Part shown: piece after piece, positions 1-8,001 of the stretch
How positions within the stretch are numbered: the stretch's first letter is position 1
Layout of the letters: the number at the start of each line of letters is the position of its first letter
Source: an uncultured Ignavibacteriota bacterium
Lineage (GTDB): Bacteria > Bacteroidota > Ignavibacteria > Tepidaquicellales > Tepidaquicellaceae
Assembly (NCBI GenBank): GCA_937959065.1
Contig: CALGOI010000170.1
Span: 1-14,347 of the forward strand
Direction: 5' to 3'
Length of the DNA: 14,347 nucleotides
Translations under genes and position numbers: made by a program
Notes under the pieces: model-generated
What the model was told of the DNA's origin: nothing
The model's database searches: none
Seen by the model: the letters and a program-made list of their open reading frames with translations, nothing else

Positions 1-4
1 TTGC

Positions 5-552
5 CTACAAAGTTAAAAGCTCTACATATATCTCTATTTTTGTAGTTGGGTAGAAGTCACCGAAGGCAACAACCAAAAAAAAATCGGTGGATCCATGATC
101 ATCGCACGGCAGATACCCACTCGCTGCTGTTCTCCACCCGAAAGCTGGTATGGAAATTTTTCTTTAAACTCCGAACCGAGATTTACAAATCCCATTAATT
201 CATCTATGCGGTCTGATGTCTCACTTACACTCTTACCGTTAACTCTAGCAAGCAAGGCGATGTTTTCCTCCACTGTCATATGCGGAAATAAGCCCGTTCC
301 CTGTACAGAGTAACCTATTTTGAGACGGGTTTCGATAATATTCTTGTAATCGAGCTCTTCTTCGAATAAAAAGATGCTACCGGATGATGGATGCACAAGA
401 CCATTTATCATCTGAAGCAGGGTTGACTTACCGCTGCCGCTTTTACCGATAATTACTGTGACAATATTGTCTTCTATTAGAAAAGACGCATCTTTAACGG
501 CTGGTTTATCACCATAATAACGTGAAACGTTCTCGAATTTAACAGGAAACAA
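5..552 (-). pseudogene. Decayed osmoprotectant-type ABC transporter ATPase (OpuCA-like), frameshifted
   Basis: This is the N-terminal part of an ABC ATPase that would have energised import of a compatible solute such as glycine betaine. Walker A GKSGSGKST lies at residues 36-44, the Q-loop at YSVQGTGLFPHM (81-92) and the signature LSGGEQQRV at 137-145. After MDPPIF, where Walker B should follow, the frame breaks in a run of nine T (plus-strand A at 75-83) and the open frame ends at 34-36. Restoring one T gives LVVAFGDFYPTTKIEIY, which lines up with the family's L-D-E-P-F-G-A-L-D-P-T-T-R, so the lost frame is still recognisable up to a TAG at 5-7. Even in that frame the Walker B Asp-Glu pair is Val-Val and the D-loop is changed, so an ATPase is very unlikely. 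The start is TTG at 552, five codons after an in-frame stop, with no clear ribosome site. Intact relatives are longer. A sequencing error in the T run is possible but would not explain the substitutions. Confidence 0.8.
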
Positions 553-652
553 GTTGAAGTGCGTTTATATTTTACCGAATAACCAATATATTTCTTTAAT
601 GACTGAAATTAAGCGTTAAATAAAACAATAAAAAGATTAAAAGGTTATAAAA

Positions 653-2035
653 ATGGATAATGTTATTATTAGAGCAGAAAAGGTGGAAGGGGGTAAAGCC
701 CTTAGTGATCACAGGGTGGAGTTGTACAACCAATTCCTCGATGTAAGATATATGACATTTAATATCCTCGAACCTCTCGAGATAGAGGATTATGTGGTTC
801 AAACCGAAGCATATATGAGCCCTCCCAGGTGGCACATTGGTCATACTACCTGGTTTTACGAACAGTTATTGAGAGTTTACTATAAAGATAAATTCGTTCC
901 ATATAAAGAAGATTATGCATTTTATTTTAATTCATACTATCTCACTTTCGGGAAACTATTCAATAAAGCAAAAAGAGGAACTCTATCCCGTCCGACTGTT
1001 AATGAAACCATTAATTACTGTAACCATATCAATAAACAGGTAATGGACTTCTTCCTTGATGAAAGCATTGAACTAACGGAAGATATGAAAAGGAAATTCA
1101 TACTCGGATATAACCACGAATATCAGCACCAGGAACTTATCATATACGATATGCAGCATTTGCTACAGGATGATTACAACCCTGTAGATATGAAAGAACC
1201 CCCAGCATCATCGAATGGTTCGCCTTTAAATTTTGACATAGTGAAAATACCCTGTAGAATATACGAGATAAAAATAAAAAAAAAAAGATACGGTAACAGA
1301 TTTGCCTCTGACATCGAAATGCCGAAGCATAAGATCTATTTAAATGATTATTTAATTGACAGATATCCGGTTACAAATGGTCAATTCTTGGAATTCATAA
1401 ATGACGGTGGGTATAAAGAATTCAAACACTGGCTCTCGGACGCATGGTATGCCGTACAGGATAATGAATGGAACGCACCGCTTTACTGGCTGGAGGACGA
1501 CAACGGCGAGTGGTACAAGTATGACTTCAGAGGCAAAGCATACATTAAAGATATTTTAAATGAGCCGGTGACTCATATCAGTTTTTTTGAAGCGGATGCT
1601 TTTGCAAAATGGGCGGGCAAGAGACTACCTACCGAAGGTGAATGGGAAAAGGCAGCATCTTATAATGAGGAAAAAGGAGAGAGTACATTATTTCCATGGG
1701 GTGATGAAGATCCTTCGTTTGAAAATACAAATCTTATGGGAATGAATATCTGGAAGCCAACAGATGTTAACACTTACGAGAAAGGAAAAAGTCATTACGG
1801 ATGTTACCAGATGATTGGTGATACATGGGAGTGGACGACATCAGAATTTATGCCATACCCCGGATTCAAATCAGGATTTTCAGAGTATAACGATAAGTGG
1901 TTTAACAACCAGAAAGTTTTGAGAGGCGGATCGTTTGGAACACCGAAATATTCTACACGAAACACATACAGAAATTTTTTCAGAACAAATGAAAGATGGC
2001 TGATATCCGGATTCAGATGTGTAAAAGATATTTAA
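653..2035 (+). CDS. egtB: Ergothioneine biosynthesis sulfoxide synthase EgtB
   Basis: This is a non-haem iron enzyme that couples hercynine to cysteine or gamma-glutamylcysteine with oxygen, giving the sulfoxide precursor of ergothioneine. The protein has 460 residues, a normal length. An N-terminal DinB-fold domain (about 20-175) carries WHIGH at 60-64 and HEYQH at 155-159; by homology His64, His155 and His159 are the iron ligands. A C-terminal FGE-sulfatase domain (about 215-458) contains PVTNGQFLEF, RLPTEGEWEKAA (324-335), GDTWEWT (389-395), PYPGF and RGGSFGTP (424-431), ending in TYRNFF...RWLISGFR. That ending fits the EgtB family rather than a generic sulfatase-modifying factor. I cannot tell whether the sulfur donor is cysteine or gamma-glutamylcysteine. 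AAAAGG lies 8 bases before the ATG. A strong terminator follows. The hercynine-forming egtD is about 2 kb downstream in opposite orientation. Confidence 0.92.
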   Translation: MDNVIIRAEKVEGGKALSDHRVELYNQFLDVRYMTFNILEPLEIEDYVVQTEAYMSPPRWHIGHTTWFYEQLLRVYYKDKFVPYKEDYAFYFNSYYLTFGKLFNKAKRGTLSRPTVNETINYCNHINKQVMDFFLDESIELTEDMKRKFILGYNHEYQHQELIIYDMQHLLQDDYNPVDMKEPPASSNGSPLNFDIVKIPCRIYEIKIKKKRYGNRFASDIEMPKHKIYLNDYLIDRYPVTNGQFLEFINDGGYKEFKHWLSDAWYAVQDNEWNAPLYWLEDDNGEWYKYDFRGKAYIKDILNEPVTHISFFEADAFAKWAGKRLPTEGEWEKAASYNEEKGESTLFPWGDEDPSFENTNLMGMNIWKPTDVNTYEKGKSHYGCYQMIGDTWEWTTSEFMPYPGFKSGFSEYNDKWFNNQKVLRGGSFGTPKYSTRNTYRNFFRTNERWLISGFRCVKDI

Positions 2036-2061
2036 ATATTTAAATCATTTTAAAAATCATT

Positions 2062-2095
2062 AATAGGACAGTTTTTACAAACTGTCCTATTTTTG
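2062..2095 (+). terminator. Intrinsic terminator after egtB
   Basis: AGGACAGTTT at 2065-2074 pairs perfectly with AAACTGTCCT at 2079-2088 around a TTAC loop. The pairing extends three more A-T pairs outward, and a run of five T follows at 2090-2094. It lies 30 bases after the egtB stop and separates egtB from the exported protein gene. Confidence 0.9.
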
Positions 2096-2235
2096 TTTAA
2101 TGAGTAGGTTGAATGTAAGTTGTTGATTATTAGTTGATAAACCTTGCTTAATTATTTTGGGTTGATTTTAAATATGGATTCAATTACAATATTCCACTGT
2201 ATTCACAGTCAATTATACACCTATTAAACTTTTTC

Positions 2236-2241
2236 AGGAGG
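2236..2241 (+). promoter_or_regulatory. Strong Shine-Dalgarno site of the exported protein gene
   Basis: A perfect AGGAGG ends four bases before the ATG at 2246. Most other genes in the window have weak or no such site, so this gene appears set up for strong translation, and the site fixes its start. Confidence 0.85.
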
Positions 2242-2245
2242 AATA

Positions 2246-4054
2246 ATGAAAATCCTAACTTCTTTATTTGTTTTAGTAACATTGTTCACTGCTTCCTCCG
2301 GATTCGCACAATCTTCTGATGAAATAAGAAGAGAAGCTAATACGGAGTATGTATTTGTTCAGGACAATTCACCTTATGCAATAGCTCAGAGAGAATTAAT
2401 TGCATTAAGAAAATCAGGTAATGAGCTTCAATATCTTGCAAAACTTCAGCAGAATATGAGTCTTTTTCCTGACAAATATGTTCAGACCGCACCAGTATCA
2501 GGTGACAGGTTTATAGCAGTAGGTCCCGACCCCAACATGAAGGACATCCCTTATTACCAGACTGATTGGAATTCAGGAGGAGACAACCAGATCACAACAA
2601 GAAGTATCAGCAGTCCAACTTCAGGTAACCCGACACCTAACAACAGGATGATTAGGATGGCCGCTGACACAAACGGAGTATTATTCGTTGCATTTCTTGA
2701 AGTGGGGCGCGATACATTAATTTTTTATAGTTCTACAGACCAGGGAATGCACTGGACACAAATACAAAGGATATCAGCCGGAGGAGGATTCAAATATCAG
2801 GGATTTGATATTGCCGTTGCCGATACAAACGGCGGAACCGGCACAAAAATCGGAATGGTGGTTAGTTTAGTCCCTGCTGGCAGCAGTTACAATGGAACAG
2901 TTTATTACGCAGATATGCTTAGCAATGGGACTGGTTTCGCTGCTTCCTTAGTTGAGGCATCAATTGGAGGCAGAGGCCGAATAAGTCCATGTATAACAAA
3001 TGACAGCTGGGACTGGTCACCCGGATCAACATACTGGTATGTTGCATATCAGAGTGCCGACACTTCAACCGGGGTAACTAATGCAGCAATTACAGCATTG
3101 ACACCAAACTGGGGAAGCACCTGGCAGTATGATACTGCGAGATCGACTTTTAATGATTATGAATTGGATATCGATTACAACTTCGATGCGGATTCAATAT
3201 ATGTACTGCTTACAAATAACCTTACAACTACGAATCCTAACCTCAGATTAAGATGGTTAGCTTTAAGTAACTGGGGTACAAATGTTACATGGAAACAATT
3301 CAACCCGGCGACAACAAGTGATCCTGAATTCGATGGGGAACTTGCTGTGAATAGAGGAAATAATACTGCAGTGGTTACCTATACAATTACTACTGGAGGA
3401 ACAAATAATGTTAATTATAGTTACGCAGTTACCGGTTTTGTTCCATGGGTCACTGGAAACCCTATAGTTTCACAAGCAAATAATGTAGAACGAGCTTCCA
3501 TTTATTCTCTTCCACAGCAGGATGGTTCATTCAGGATAACATTTATTTCGCAAGGTACATCTTTTGACTCTGTGATCTATTATAATACATTTAATGTTGC
3601 AACAGGTTTTGCTTCAAGACAGAACGTAAACCAAAATGATGCAACACCATCATTAAAACCTGTTATAGCAGCAGGATTCTATCCATCAGCCTTTGCAACA
3701 GTGGTTTTTGCGGGATTCGGACCTCTAGGACTATATGCAGACGGATCCGCTATCACTACGGAAATTGAGCCTGTTGGTAATCATGTTCCTGAAGCTTACA
3801 AACTTGAGCAAAACTATCCAAACCCGTTCAATCCGTCAACAACAATCTCATTTAGCATTCCAAAGAACGGTCTTGTAAGCCTTAAGGTATATGACGTACT
3901 TGGTAAGGAAGTTGCAACGCTGGTAAATACTCAATTGAACTCAGGTCAGTATAATGTAAATCTGAATGCTTCAAATCTCGGCTCAGGTATTTACTTCTAT
4001 ACTTTAAAAGCCGGAGATTTCGTTGAAACAAAGAAAATGATGTTAGTGAAGTAA
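2246..4054 (+). CDS. T9SS-exported protein with Asp-box (BNR-like) repeat
   Basis: This is a 602-residue exported protein of unknown function. Residues 1-22 form a signal peptide (Lys-Ile start, hydrophobic core, cleavage near FAQ-SS). The last 80 or so residues, from NYPNPFNPST at 523, form a type A T9SS sorting domain, with VYDVLGKEVATL, GIYFYTLKAG and a C-terminal Lys-rich tail, so the product should pass the outer membrane and be released or anchored outside. The middle is rich in Asn, Thr, Gly and aromatic residues. It contains one clear Asp-box, STDQGMHW at 163-170 (S-x-D-x-G-x-x-W), suggesting a beta-propeller of the sialidase/BNR type. I see no sialidase catalytic set, so a glycosidase activity is not supported; binding or adhesion is as likely. 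It stands alone, with a terminator on each side. Confidence 0.88.
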   Translation: MKILTSLFVLVTLFTASSGFAQSSDEIRREANTEYVFVQDNSPYAIAQRELIALRKSGNELQYLAKLQQNMSLFPDKYVQTAPVSGDRFIAVGPDPNMKDIPYYQTDWNSGGDNQITTRSISSPTSGNPTPNNRMIRMAADTNGVLFVAFLEVGRDTLIFYSSTDQGMHWTQIQRISAGGGFKYQGFDIAVADTNGGTGTKIGMVVSLVPAGSSYNGTVYYADMLSNGTGFAASLVEASIGGRGRISPCITNDSWDWSPGSTYWYVAYQSADTSTGVTNAAITALTPNWGSTWQYDTARSTFNDYELDIDYNFDADSIYVLLTNNLTTTNPNLRLRWLALSNWGTNVTWKQFNPATTSDPEFDGELAVNRGNNTAVVTYTITTGGTNNVNYSYAVTGFVPWVTGNPIVSQANNVERASIYSLPQQDGSFRITFISQGTSFDSVIYYNTFNVATGFASRQNVNQNDATPSLKPVIAAGFYPSAFATVVFAGFGPLGLYADGSAITTEIEPVGNHVPEAYKLEQNYPNPFNPSTTISFSIPKNGLVSLKVYDVLGKEVATLVNTQLNSGQYNVNLNASNLGSGIYFYTLKAGDFVETKKMMLVK

Positions 4055-4073
4055 GAATTTTACATAATATGTC

Positions 4074-4103
4074 AAAAGGCAGCTTATAGCTGCCTTTTTT
4101 TTT
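4074..4103. terminator. Terminator shared by two convergent genes
   Basis: AAAAGGCAGCT at 4074-4084 pairs with AGCTGCCTTTT at 4088-4098 around a TAT loop, followed on the plus strand by a run of nine T (4095-4103). The stem is flanked by A on the left and T on the right, so it can also work for minus-strand transcripts, more weakly. The egtD stop codon (4102-4104) sits inside the T run. Confidence 0.88.
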
Positions 4104-5139
4104 ATTTACTCTTTTTATTAAAAAGCGTGAGTGCGAAGTATTTTTTATCATCGTTCCATGTTGTAATCCATTCCAATCCTGCAGCATCAGCAATTTCCAT
4201 AATAAGGTCATCATTAAACTTGTATGAATTCTCTGTATGTATTGTCTCGCCTTTTTTAAAATTAACTGACAAATTTATTTCTTTTATCTCAACTGTTTGT
4301 GCTTCTTTTACGATTAGATGCATCTCGATACGGCTCTTATCCCGGTTAAAAATCGATTCGTGTTGGAATTTATTCAGATCAAAGTTACCACCTAGTTCAT
4401 TATTAATTCTGTGAAGGATGTTTAAATTAAAATCAGCGGTTAACCCTTCTTTGTCATTGTAGGCTCTTACCAAAACATCTTCATCCTTAACGAGATCGAA
4501 TCCAATAAGTAATGCATCATTGTTGTGCATTACGTCCGAGATCTTTGAAAGAAATTCCTTTATGTATACCCGCCGGAAATTACCGATACTCGAACCGAGA
4601 AAGATAGTCAGGTTCGGAGAAGGATCAATATCTTTTACTATCCTATATCCTGTGATGTATTCTGAAATAATGCCGTTTATGGTAAGGTTAGAATAATCTT
4701 TTAAAAGCTGTTCGGATGCGGTGATAAGGATATCTGAAACATCTAACGGGATGTAATTAAGAGGTAATCCCGTTCTTTGTTTAGCGTCAAGGATATGGCG
4801 GGTTTTTGTGGATGTTCCGCTTCCCAGCTCTACCATAACGGGTTTATTCTTGCTGAACTCGATTATATCGGCAGATCTTTCAATAAGGATACTTTCTTCG
4901 GTACGTGTGGGATAGTAGTCTTCAGTCTGGGTGATCCTGTCAAAGAGTTCAGATCCCCTGTCGTCATAAAAGTATTTCGGGTAAAGAAATTTTCTCTCGG
5001 CGGATAAGCCGGTCTTTACATCTTCGGCGAAGGAGCTTTCGGCAAGGGCTTTTTCAAAACGATAAACATTGAGTCTGTCGTTTATTACTTCCTTCGAAAA
5101 GACGGGAGAGTTTTCTACAACGGTATCTGAATGTGACAA
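4102..5139 (-). CDS. egtD: L-histidine N-alpha-methyltransferase EgtD
   Basis: The enzyme transfers three methyl groups from S-adenosylmethionine to histidine, making hercynine, the first step to ergothioneine. It has 345 residues and full family motifs: YDDRGSELFDRIT (58-70) running to YYPTRTE (75-81), the SAM-binding VELGSGTSTKTR (103-114), PLDVS (131-135), GSSIGNF (182-188) and AYNDKEGLTADFN (226-238). Residues that bind histidine in the mycobacterial enzyme appear kept: Asn187, Tyr227, Glu303 and Ser305 (in HTENSYKF). The substrate call is therefore firm. The only usable start is TTG at 5139, seven codons after an in-frame stop and without a ribosome site. The broken thioredoxin-like gene ends 70 bases upstream on the same strand, so the two were probably co-transcribed. 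It converges on the exported protein gene over a shared terminator. Confidence 0.92.
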   Translation of the reverse strand: MSHSDTVVENSPVFSKEVINDRLNVYRFEKALAESSFAEDVKTGLSAERKFLYPKYFYDDRGSELFDRITQTEDYYPTRTEESILIERSADIIEFSKNKPVMVELGSGTSTKTRHILDAKQRTGLPLNYIPLDVSDILITASEQLLKDYSNLTINGIISEYITGYRIVKDIDPSPNLTIFLGSSIGNFRRVYIKEFLSKISDVMHNNDALLIGFDLVKDEDVLVRAYNDKEGLTADFNLNILHRINNELGGNFDLNKFQHESIFNRDKSRIEMHLIVKEAQTVEIKEINLSVNFKKGETIHTENSYKFNDDLIMEIADAAGLEWITTWNDDKKYFALTLFNKKSK

Positions 5140-5209
5140 AACGGGCGTGGTTTTAGATTAAGATATTAAAATAAGATAATAGTAAATAATTACAACACAG
5201 AAAGAGTGT

Positions 5210-5863
5210 CTAAATGTTTTCCCAGTCATTTAACAGTGTTATGAATTCATTTTGAATCGTAACACATTTATCATTTGTATACCAAACAGCAATATCTTTT
5301 TGAACTTCTTCATACTCTTTGTGTTTTTTTTCTTTGTACTCACGCATCATATTTTAAGCAGGTTCGGGCTTGGTTCCCCAGTTACCAAGTAATGAAAAAT
5401 CATTTTTATCGACGCAAATGAGCTTTGGGATAGAGCGGGTACCATTAGTAAGACAACAATCCATTAGTTCAGGATTTTCATCACGGAATACGAATCCGAG
5501 ATTTATCTTATCTGAAAGTTCAGCTATCTTGTTGACAGCTGGAAGGTTTTGTGCGGAGTCACCGCACCATGATTCTGTCAGCACGAGCCAGACTATTTCA
5601 CGATCCAGATTTGAAGCCGCTTTTGTAATGCCGGGGATTATCTCTATAGTTTTATCAAGGCGGTTCATCCGAACAGAGTTTAGTTTTGTATTAAAGATCC
5701 TTCCTTCAGATTTATTATCACCGGTAGTGTCTTTATTTGCAGCCAAAGAAAGGACAAGGTCCTTATATTCCGCGTAACTTAGTGACTTTTCAAATTTTAC
5801 TTTGAAAAATTCCGGTGTGACTTCTTCAATATTGCTATTTGACGGTACGGAGGGATTTGACAT
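5210..5863 (-). pseudogene. Thioredoxin-like protein (Thioredoxin_9 type) interrupted by an in-frame TAA
   Basis: The open frame from ATG 5863 gives 169 residues and stops at TAA 5354-5356, just after GNWGTKPEPA. Reading on in the same frame gives 47 more codons to a TAG at 5210-5212, including MMREYKEKKHK, DIAVWYTNDK and QNEFITLLNDW. This is the usual C-terminal helix region of the family, in which WG-x-R/K-P is normally followed by a helix and a W-Y-x-x-D-K segment. One base change (for example CAA to TAA) explains the break, and the intact product would have 217 residues. The active site ESWCGDSAQNLP has a single cysteine (C-G-D-S), as is common in this family, so a classical CxxC disulfide exchange is not expected. 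The truncated 169-residue form keeps the thioredoxin core with the cis-Pro region SIPKL and might still fold. It lies upstream of egtD on the same strand. Confidence 0.8.
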
Positions 5864-5940
5864 TGTTAAATTAGATTAAACTTGATACTCTTAACATAAC
5901 TAACATTAATAAAATTACCTGTAACTAAAACCCGGCAAAA

Positions 5941-6375
5941 ATGGCTTCAGAAGAGATAAAAGTAATAATGAAATATAATGATTTTGTCATAAAAAAGAAT
6001 TTGGAGGAAATTACCCAGGAGGACAGTCTTAAAAGACCAGATGAGCGGGTCAATATCATCAACTGGGTAACGGGACATATAGTAAACTCCCGTGATGACC
6101 TATTAGAAGATGTAGCAGGAAAACGGTTTTTACCAAAGGAGTATACAGAATACTACGGCAGAGGCAAACAGATTCCAGATAACGAATCAGCACTGGATAT
6201 AGAGACTATAAAAGCTGATTACGAAAAGCTAACTGATGAAATACATAAAGTTTTGGCTGAAGGTGATGCCGAGAAAGACCAGAAAGTGGCATTTTTCATG
6301 TTCCATGAATCCTACCACGCAGGACAGCTTGGGCTATTGAGAAAGCTACTCGATAAAAAGGGTAAGATTCAGTAA
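5941..6375 (+). CDS. DinB-family metal-binding four-helix protein
   Basis: This 144-residue protein has the DinB/YfiT-like four-helix fold. Three histidines sit where the family binds a divalent metal: His46 in NWVTGHIVNSRDDLL and His122 and His126 in FHESYHAGQLGLLRKLL. Members include thiol S-transferases (for bacillithiol or mycothiol) and DNA-damage-induced proteins of unknown role; EgtB uses the same fold in its N-terminal domain. Whether this one uses a small thiol is inference only. The ATG at 5941 has no ribosome site; an in-frame ATG at 5968 (residue 10, MKYNDFVIKK) is an alternative start and fits the family's usual N-terminus slightly better. It is divergent from the thioredoxin-like gene (77 bases between) and 150 bases upstream of the racemase operon. 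Confidence 0.85.
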   Translation: MASEEIKVIMKYNDFVIKKNLEEITQEDSLKRPDERVNIINWVTGHIVNSRDDLLEDVAGKRFLPKEYTEYYGRGKQIPDNESALDIETIKADYEKLTDEIHKVLAEGDAEKDQKVAFFMFHESYHAGQLGLLRKLLDKKGKIQ

Positions 6376-6432
6376 ATATTAAAATTACAATATTTACAAA
6401 TTACCTTGGTTTTGTTCTCTCAATTGGGTATA

Positions 6433-6500
6433 TTTAATAATACCTTAAATATATAATTTTTATAGATTTTACCGCACAAATGTTTTAAGGTATTGTTAAG
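6433..6500 (+). promoter_or_regulatory. Long hairpin leader upstream of the symporter operon
   Basis: In the 150-base gap between the DinB-family gene and the symporter, 6433-6449 pairs with 6484-6500 over 17 positions. Fifteen are Watson-Crick pairs, including an unbroken 11-base match (AATACCTTAAA with TTTAAGGTATT). The two exceptions, 6433/6500 and 6438/6495, are U-G in plus-strand RNA but would be A-C in the minus-strand RNA. The loop is 34 bases. No T run follows, so it is not an ordinary terminator. GGTAT at 6427-6431 could instead pair with ATACC at 6440-6444, giving a competing small hairpin. It may be an RNA switch, an mRNA stabiliser or a DNA operator. Confidence 0.5.
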
Positions 6501-6525
6501 CCGATAATTAGATGAGAGCAATTTA

Positions 6526-8001
6526 TTGCATTTTATAGACATCCTTATCTTAATTCTATATCTGGCAGTGATGTTGGGTGTAGGATTCTTTTTTTATAAG
6601 AAAAATGACAGCGCAGACGACTATTATGTAGGCGGCCGTAAAATGGGCAGCACGCATGTAGGTTTATCCGTGGTAGCCACTGATGTAGGAGGAGGATTTT
6701 CCATCGGTCTGGGAGGACTGGGTTTTATAATGGGAATCTCCGGATCATGGATGCTATTCACAGGCCTGATTGGTGCGTGGCTCAGCGCGGTTTTTTTGAT
6801 ACCTAAAGTAAGGCGTTTTCATTTCTTTGATAACCTGTTCACATTCCCACAGATCTTTGAAAGGTTATACAATCACAGGGTAGCATTACTGGCGGGAATA
6901 ATTTCCGCGATCGGGTACCTTGGATTTACCAGCTCACAGATCCTCGCAGGCGCAAAACTCGCTGCAGCAACATTCATAGATGTAGATCTTTCGACGGCCT
7001 TATTGGTAATGGGATTTATAGTAATAGTTTACACATTCCTGGGCGGCATAAAAGCCGTTATATATACAGACACCATACAGTGGATAATATTGATGGCGGG
7101 GCTGATATTTATCGGTATACCGGTTTCTTATGTTGCGATAGGAGGAATGGACGCGATACGCGCTACACTGGGACCGGAATTTCTTTCGTTCAATAATCTA
7201 AGCTGGCAGACATTTGTAAATTGGGCAGTAACTATAATCCCGATCTGGTTTGTGGGCATGACTCTTTATCAGAGGATATATGCCTGCAGATCAGAGAAGG
7301 AAGCTAAAAAGGCATGGTTTGTCGCCGGGTTATTCGAGTGGCCGATAATGGCATTGATGGGCGTAATACTTGGATTATTTTCGCGAGTAGCAGCAGAGAA
7401 CGGAATGTTCGCGTTCCTTGGTTACGGTGATGTTGGAAGTGTGGACGCCGAGATGGGGCTTCCGATGCTGCTGCGCACAGTGCTTCCTGTTGGAGCAATG
7501 GGTCTGGTGATGGCAGCATACTTTTCGGCAATAATGTCGACAGCGGATAGTTGTCTCATGGCAGCATCCGGTAACCTTGTATCAGATATATATGGTAAAA
7601 TTTTCAAGCTGGATCACAAGAGTAAGAACTTTTTAAAGATATCCCAGATATCAACTCTGGTAATAGGCGGGGTAGCTCTTTTAATCGCTTCCCTGATGGA
7701 GAATGTACTGGAGCTGATGCTTTATTCTTATGCATTTATGGTATCGGGATTATTCGTCCCGGTAATAGGGGCTCTTTACTGGAAAAGAGCAAGCAGCACG
7801 GCGGCATTCTGGGCAATGATAATAGGAGGGGCGACCACTGTTGCACTTACGGTTATAGAAGCCATTGAATTACCATACCAGCTGGACGCGAATATATTCG
7901 GCATATTGGCTTCAGCAGCGACATTTATTTTGTTATCATTTATCTTTCCAAGAAAACAAGAAAGCATTTTAGAACATGGAGATTATAAAAATAACGCCTG
8001 A
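6526..8001 (+). CDS. Sodium:solute symporter family (SSS) transporter
   Basis: This is a 491-residue inner-membrane transporter with about thirteen hydrophobic segments, the usual SSS layout. The first helix is ILILILYLAVMLGVGFFFY, followed by the family's YYVGGRKMG (34-42 or so) and a Gly-rich second helix with VATDVGGGFSIG. The SSS hallmark GGIKAVIYTDTIQ precedes helix six, and FSAIMSTADSCL in helix nine matches the sodium site of LeuT-fold members. The substrate cannot be read from sequence. Because the four genes behind it modify amino acids, an amino acid, N-acyl amino acid or small peptide is my guess. The start is TTG at 6526, with GAGAG seven bases upstream (6514-6518); the nearest ATG in frame (6571) would remove most of helix one. 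Its last 26 bases overlap the next gene. Confidence 0.9.
   Translation: MHFIDILILILYLAVMLGVGFFFYKKNDSADDYYVGGRKMGSTHVGLSVVATDVGGGFSIGLGGLGFIMGISGSWMLFTGLIGAWLSAVFLIPKVRRFHFFDNLFTFPQIFERLYNHRVALLAGIISAIGYLGFTSSQILAGAKLAAATFIDVDLSTALLVMGFIVIVYTFLGGIKAVIYTDTIQWIILMAGLIFIGIPVSYVAIGGMDAIRATLGPEFLSFNNLSWQTFVNWAVTIIPIWFVGMTLYQRIYACRSEKEAKKAWFVAGLFEWPIMALMGVILGLFSRVAAENGMFAFLGYGDVGSVDAEMGLPMLLRTVLPVGAMGLVMAAYFSAIMSTADSCLMAASGNLVSDIYGKIFKLDHKSKNFLKISQISTLVIGGVALLIASLMENVLELMLYSYAFMVSGLFVPVIGALYWKRASSTAAFWAMIIGGATTVALTVIEAIELPYQLDANIFGILASAATFILLSFIFPRKQESILEHGDYKNNA

Noticed and set aside
564..594. Possible promoter of egtB (TTTA, 19 bases, TATATTTC).
   Set aside because: Both elements have a mismatch to the Bacteroidota consensus in an AT-rich gap; not strong enough to list.
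653..2035. EgtB could be a generic formylglycine-generating enzyme.
   Set aside because: The N-terminal DinB domain with three iron-ligand histidines and the TYRNFF...RW ending are specific to EgtB-type proteins.
2196..2209. Small dyad ACTGT-ATTC-ACAGT before the exported protein gene.
   Set aside because: Five pairs only, no neighbouring signal; likely chance.
5354..5356. The TAA could be a sense codon under an altered genetic code.
   Set aside because: TAA ends several intact genes here (egtB, egtD, msrB, the second racemase), so it is a normal stop; a point mutation or error is simpler.
6433..6500. The long hairpin might be the terminator of the DinB-family gene.
   Set aside because: No T run follows the right arm, the loop is long, and it lies nearly 60 bases after the stop.
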